8,007 nucleotides of DNA from Anaerolineaceae bacterium UBA5365 (lineage in GTDB: Bacteria; Chloroflexota; Anaerolineae; Anaerolineales; Anaerolineaceae). Made by a program: the position numbers and the translations under genes. The notes under the pieces are model-generated. The model did no database searches, was not told the origin of the DNA, and saw only the letters and a program-made list of their open reading frames with translations. Every line of letters starts with the position of its first letter. The first letter of the stretch is position 1. The stretch spans positions 23,738-31,744 of the forward strand of contig DHPL01000012.1 of NCBI GenBank assembly GCA_002407905.1, in the 5' to 3' direction. Of this stretch, positions 5,748-8,007 are shown piece by piece.

Positions 5748-7112
5748 ATGACCCAATTGCAAGCCGCGCTCAATTACTTTAACGCTCACCAATCGGAGTT
5801 TATGCAGCGCTATCTCAGTTTTCTGCGCATCCCTTCGGTTTCCACGGACGCGAACCGCCGTACGGATATGAGCCAGGCCTGTGATTTTCTGGCGGCATAC
5901 CTCAACAGATTGGGTATCAACGAGGTGCGGCGCTTTGAAACACCTTTACACCCAATTTTGTACGCCTGGCATCCCTCCCGGATCACCAACGCGCCGACCC
6001 TTCTGGTCTACGGCCACTACGACGTACAGCCAGCCGACCCGCTGGATGAATGGTCCAGCGACCCCTTTGAACCTGTACAACACGGCGAATACCTCTACGC
6101 GCGCGGCGCCGCGGACATGAAAGGTGGCATCATGGCCATCCTCAGCGCTTTGGAAAGCGCCTTGGCCGGCGGAGACCTGGGGGTCAACATCAAACTCCTC
6201 TTCGAAGGCGAGGAGGAGATCGGCTCGCCTTCCCTGGAAGATTTCATCCGCGAAAACACAGAACTGCTTGCTTGCGACATGATTCTTAACCCGGACGCGA
6301 TCATGATGGGTGAAACCATGCCCACCCTGGTTTACGGCCTGCGGGGCCTGCTCTACTTTGAACTGCGCGTGGACGGCCCCAAGGCCGATCTGCATTCCGG
6401 GGTCTTCGGCGGGAATGTGGCCAACCCGGCCCATGTGCTGGCGGAACTGATCGCCAAATTGCATCACCCCGATGGAAGCGTGGCCGTCCCGGGTTTCTAC
6501 GACAATGTGCTGCACTTAAGCGAAGACGACCGCCGGCAGATCAACGCCCCGGGTGCCATCGATGAGACCCTGCTGAATAACAGCGGCGTCGCCCAGCTTT
6601 TTGGTGAACCGGAATTTACCGCGCTGGAACGCATGGGCGCCCGCCCCACCTTGGATGTGAACGGGCTCTACTCCGGTTTCATCGGCGAAGGCGCTAAAAC
6701 GATCATCCCCGCGTATGCCAAAGCCAAGATCTCCTGCCGCCTCGTGCCGTACCAGGACCCAGATGAAGTCTTCGACAAGATCCAGAGCTACCTGGAGGGA
6801 TTACTCCCGCCCCACGCGCGCATGGCCCTCTCTAAGATTGGCACCGGACTGCCGTATTTGGCCCAGGACGCGCCTGGTGCCCAGAATTTGGTCCAGGCCT
6901 TCGAAGATACCTGGAAAAAGCCCGCCGTGCTCAAACGCGAGGGCGGCAGCGCACCGGTAACAACGCTCATGCAGCAGAAACTCGGGGTTAAAACCTTACT
7001 GACTGGCTTCATTCTGCCCGATAGCGCTGTTCACAGCCCAAACGAGCGGCAGCACCTGCCCACATGGTCGCGCGGCACCCAGGCGCTCATCCGCTTTTTT
7101 CTCAGTTTTTGA
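5748..7112 (+). CDS. M20-family metallo-dipeptidase
   Basis: A 454-residue cytoplasmic di-zinc peptidase of the M20 family, closest in motif pattern to the CNDP/PepV-like dipeptidases. H90 in GHYDVQP is the first metal ligand, with D92 beside it. D123 in AADMKGG bridges the metals. EGEEEIGS (153-160) supplies the catalytic glutamate and a ligand (E156/E157). D183 in NPDA is the probable next ligand, and H429 in AVHSPNE the last. H216 in DLHSGVFGG marks the inserted dimerisation domain, where this histidine completes the partner subunit's active site. No signal peptide is present, and the start at 5748 has a good Shine-Dalgarno and -10. The likely role is hydrolysis of dipeptides or related amides during peptide use; exact specificity (dipeptidase, aminoacylase or succinyl-diaminopimelate desuccinylase-like) is not certain, though GHYDVQP together with LHSGVFGG favours dipeptidase. 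Confidence 0.9.
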   Translation: MTQLQAALNYFNAHQSEFMQRYLSFLRIPSVSTDANRRTDMSQACDFLAAYLNRLGINEVRRFETPLHPILYAWHPSRITNAPTLLVYGHYDVQPADPLDEWSSDPFEPVQHGEYLYARGAADMKGGIMAILSALESALAGGDLGVNIKLLFEGEEEIGSPSLEDFIRENTELLACDMILNPDAIMMGETMPTLVYGLRGLLYFELRVDGPKADLHSGVFGGNVANPAHVLAELIAKLHHPDGSVAVPGFYDNVLHLSEDDRRQINAPGAIDETLLNNSGVAQLFGEPEFTALERMGARPTLDVNGLYSGFIGEGAKTIIPAYAKAKISCRLVPYQDPDEVFDKIQSYLEGLLPPHARMALSKIGTGLPYLAQDAPGAQNLVQAFEDTWKKPAVLKREGGSAPVTTLMQQKLGVKTLLTGFILPDSAVHSPNERQHLPTWSRGTQALIRFFLSF

Positions 7113-7143
7113 ATCTCAGCCGTAAATTCCTTGCAGATACAGT

Positions 7144-7163
7144 CCGCTATCATCGCGTAGCGG
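7144..7163. repeat. Short inverted repeat upstream of the DUF1385 -10
   Basis: CCGCTA (7144-7149) and TAGCGG (7158-7163) form a perfect 6-bp inverted repeat with an 8-bp centre. It ends 7 bp before the TATAAT at 7171 and covers the place where a -35 would lie. With no T-run it is a poor terminator for the M20 gene; an operator is the better guess. Confidence 0.4.
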
Positions 7164-7170
7164 GCTTATG

Positions 7171-7176
7171 TATAAT
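7171..7176 (+). promoter_or_regulatory. TATAAT -10 giving a leaderless DUF1385 transcript
   Basis: A perfect TATAAT ends 7 nt before the ATG at 7184, so RNA would begin at or within a base of the start codon. No Shine-Dalgarno is present (the bases between are TGCGCCC), and no recognisable -35 lies 16-18 bp upstream. This matches the known layout of leaderless genes in other phyla, such as Deinococcus and actinobacteria. Confidence 0.6.
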
Positions 7177-7183
7177 TGCGCCC

Positions 7184-8007
7184 ATGCGTGCTGAACTCAA
7201 CCCCAGGGAAAATAACATTGGCGCAAGCGCCAAGCCGGATGAAGAACTGCGCTTGCCATCTTATGGCGGTCAGGCCGTCATGGAAGGTGTGCTCATGCGC
7301 GGCAAACGCGCGCTGGCCATGAGCTGCCGCGCGCCTAATGGCGAAATTGTCACCATCGAGGAAGAATTGCCTCAGGTCTACCGCTCCAAATGGATGCGCA
7401 TGCCTTTTATTCGCGGGGTCATCGGCCTTTGGGATGCCCTGAACCTCGGTATGGTTTACCTGACCAAAAGCGCTAATATCCAAAGCGGCGAGGATGAAAA
7501 ACTGGAAGGCAGCGCCCTGGTGCTCACCATTCTTGTTAGCCTGGCGCTTGGCATCGGCATATTCTTCATCCTGCCCGCGCTGGCTGCCGGCGGCCTGGAA
7601 CGCCTGACCGGTCTTGGTCATTGGTGGTCCAACCTTTTTGAAGGCCTATTGCGCTTGCTCGTCCTGGTAGCTTACATGGCCGTCGTTCGCCGGATTCCGG
7701 AGATCGGCCGTACTTTTATGTACCATGGGGCAGAGCATAAAACCATCAACGCCTTCGAAGCCCGTTTGCCCCTCACGCCTGAAAATGTACAAAAAATGAC
7801 AACGGTCCATCCACGCTGCGGCACTGCCTTCATGCTGAGCCTGGTGCTCATTTCAGTACTCTTTTTCTCCCTCCTGGGCCCATTGCCGCTGGCCACCCGT
7901 CTGCTCACCCGGCTCCTGCTTCTGCCGGTAGTTTCCGGGATCGCTTACGAATACATCCGCTTCACGGCCAATCACATGGATTCCCCATTCATCCGCGCCT
8001 TGATCAA
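7184..8007 (+). CDS. DUF1385 (YqhQ-like) membrane protein, 3' end beyond window
   Basis: The first 274 codons are present and the frame is open to the window edge. Family landmarks are GGQAVMEGVLMRG (28-40), MYHGAEHKTINAFE (179-192) and HPRCGTAF (209-216), the conserved blocks of DUF1385 proteins, known in Bacillus as YqhQ. Hydrophobic segments lie at about 111-135 and 151-168, from 217 onward, and near residues 245-260, so it is a multi-pass membrane protein. The His/Glu/Cys-rich conserved blocks suggest a metal site, but that is inference. No biochemical function is established for the family to my knowledge. It starts 71 bp after the M20 stop codon but has its own -10, so it is probably transcribed separately as well. 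Confidence 0.88.
   Translation, partial: MRAELNPRENNIGASAKPDEELRLPSYGGQAVMEGVLMRGKRALAMSCRAPNGEIVTIEEELPQVYRSKWMRMPFIRGVIGLWDALNLGMVYLTKSANIQSGEDEKLEGSALVLTILVSLALGIGIFFILPALAAGGLERLTGLGHWWSNLFEGLLRLLVLVAYMAVVRRIPEIGRTFMYHGAEHKTINAFEARLPLTPENVQKMTTVHPRCGTAFMLSLVLISVLFFSLLGPLPLATRLLTRLLLLPVVSGIAYEYIRFTANHMDSPFIRALI

Overview
The window reads as a chromosomal housekeeping segment, probably from an anaerobic Chloroflexota bacterium of the Anaerolineae type. That placement is inference. It rests on moderate GC with strongly GC-ending codons, a zinc-ribbon/single-membrane-segment/LysM protein with Thr-Pro-rich linkers, a Tat-exported L,D-transpeptidase, a DUF1385 membrane protein and an apparently leaderless gene start. 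No RNA gene, mobile element, CRISPR array or phage gene is visible.

Layout: (1) 2-76 is the 3' tail of a plus-strand gene, probably an ADP-forming acyl-CoA synthetase ATP-grasp subunit. (2) A 12-bp hairpin with a sigma70-like promoter threaded through it lies at 92-135. (3) A two-gene plus-strand unit follows: a NagD-type HAD phosphatase (178-981) overlapping by 11 bp a Tat-exported L,D-transpeptidase (971-1981). (4) hemW on the minus strand (1978-3159) meets the transpeptidase tail to tail, the two stop codons sharing one TTAA. (5) A 63-bp divergent region with two interlocked promoters separates hemW from the zinc-ribbon/LysM gene (3223-4395), which ends at a textbook terminator (4413-4447). 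(6) trxB, thioredoxin reductase, is on the minus strand (4469-5404). (7) A 343-bp non-coding divergent region holds a duplicated 13-mer, a T-tract hairpin on the trxB side, an inverted repeat and the promoter of the next gene. (8) An M20 dipeptidase (5748-7112) follows on the plus strand. (9) A DUF1385 membrane protein begins at 7184 with TATAAT seven bases before its ATG and runs off the window.

The genes do not form one pathway. Two concern the cell envelope (L,D-transpeptidase, LysM protein); the others cover phosphatase, heme delivery, thiol redox and peptide turnover roles. Only the HAD/transpeptidase pair is clearly co-transcribed. I do not see an undescribed multi-gene system. The points most worth a second look are regulatory: the hairpin/promoter overlap at 92-135, the interlocked divergent promoters at 3166-3195, the trxB leader at 5449-5541, and the leaderless starts.
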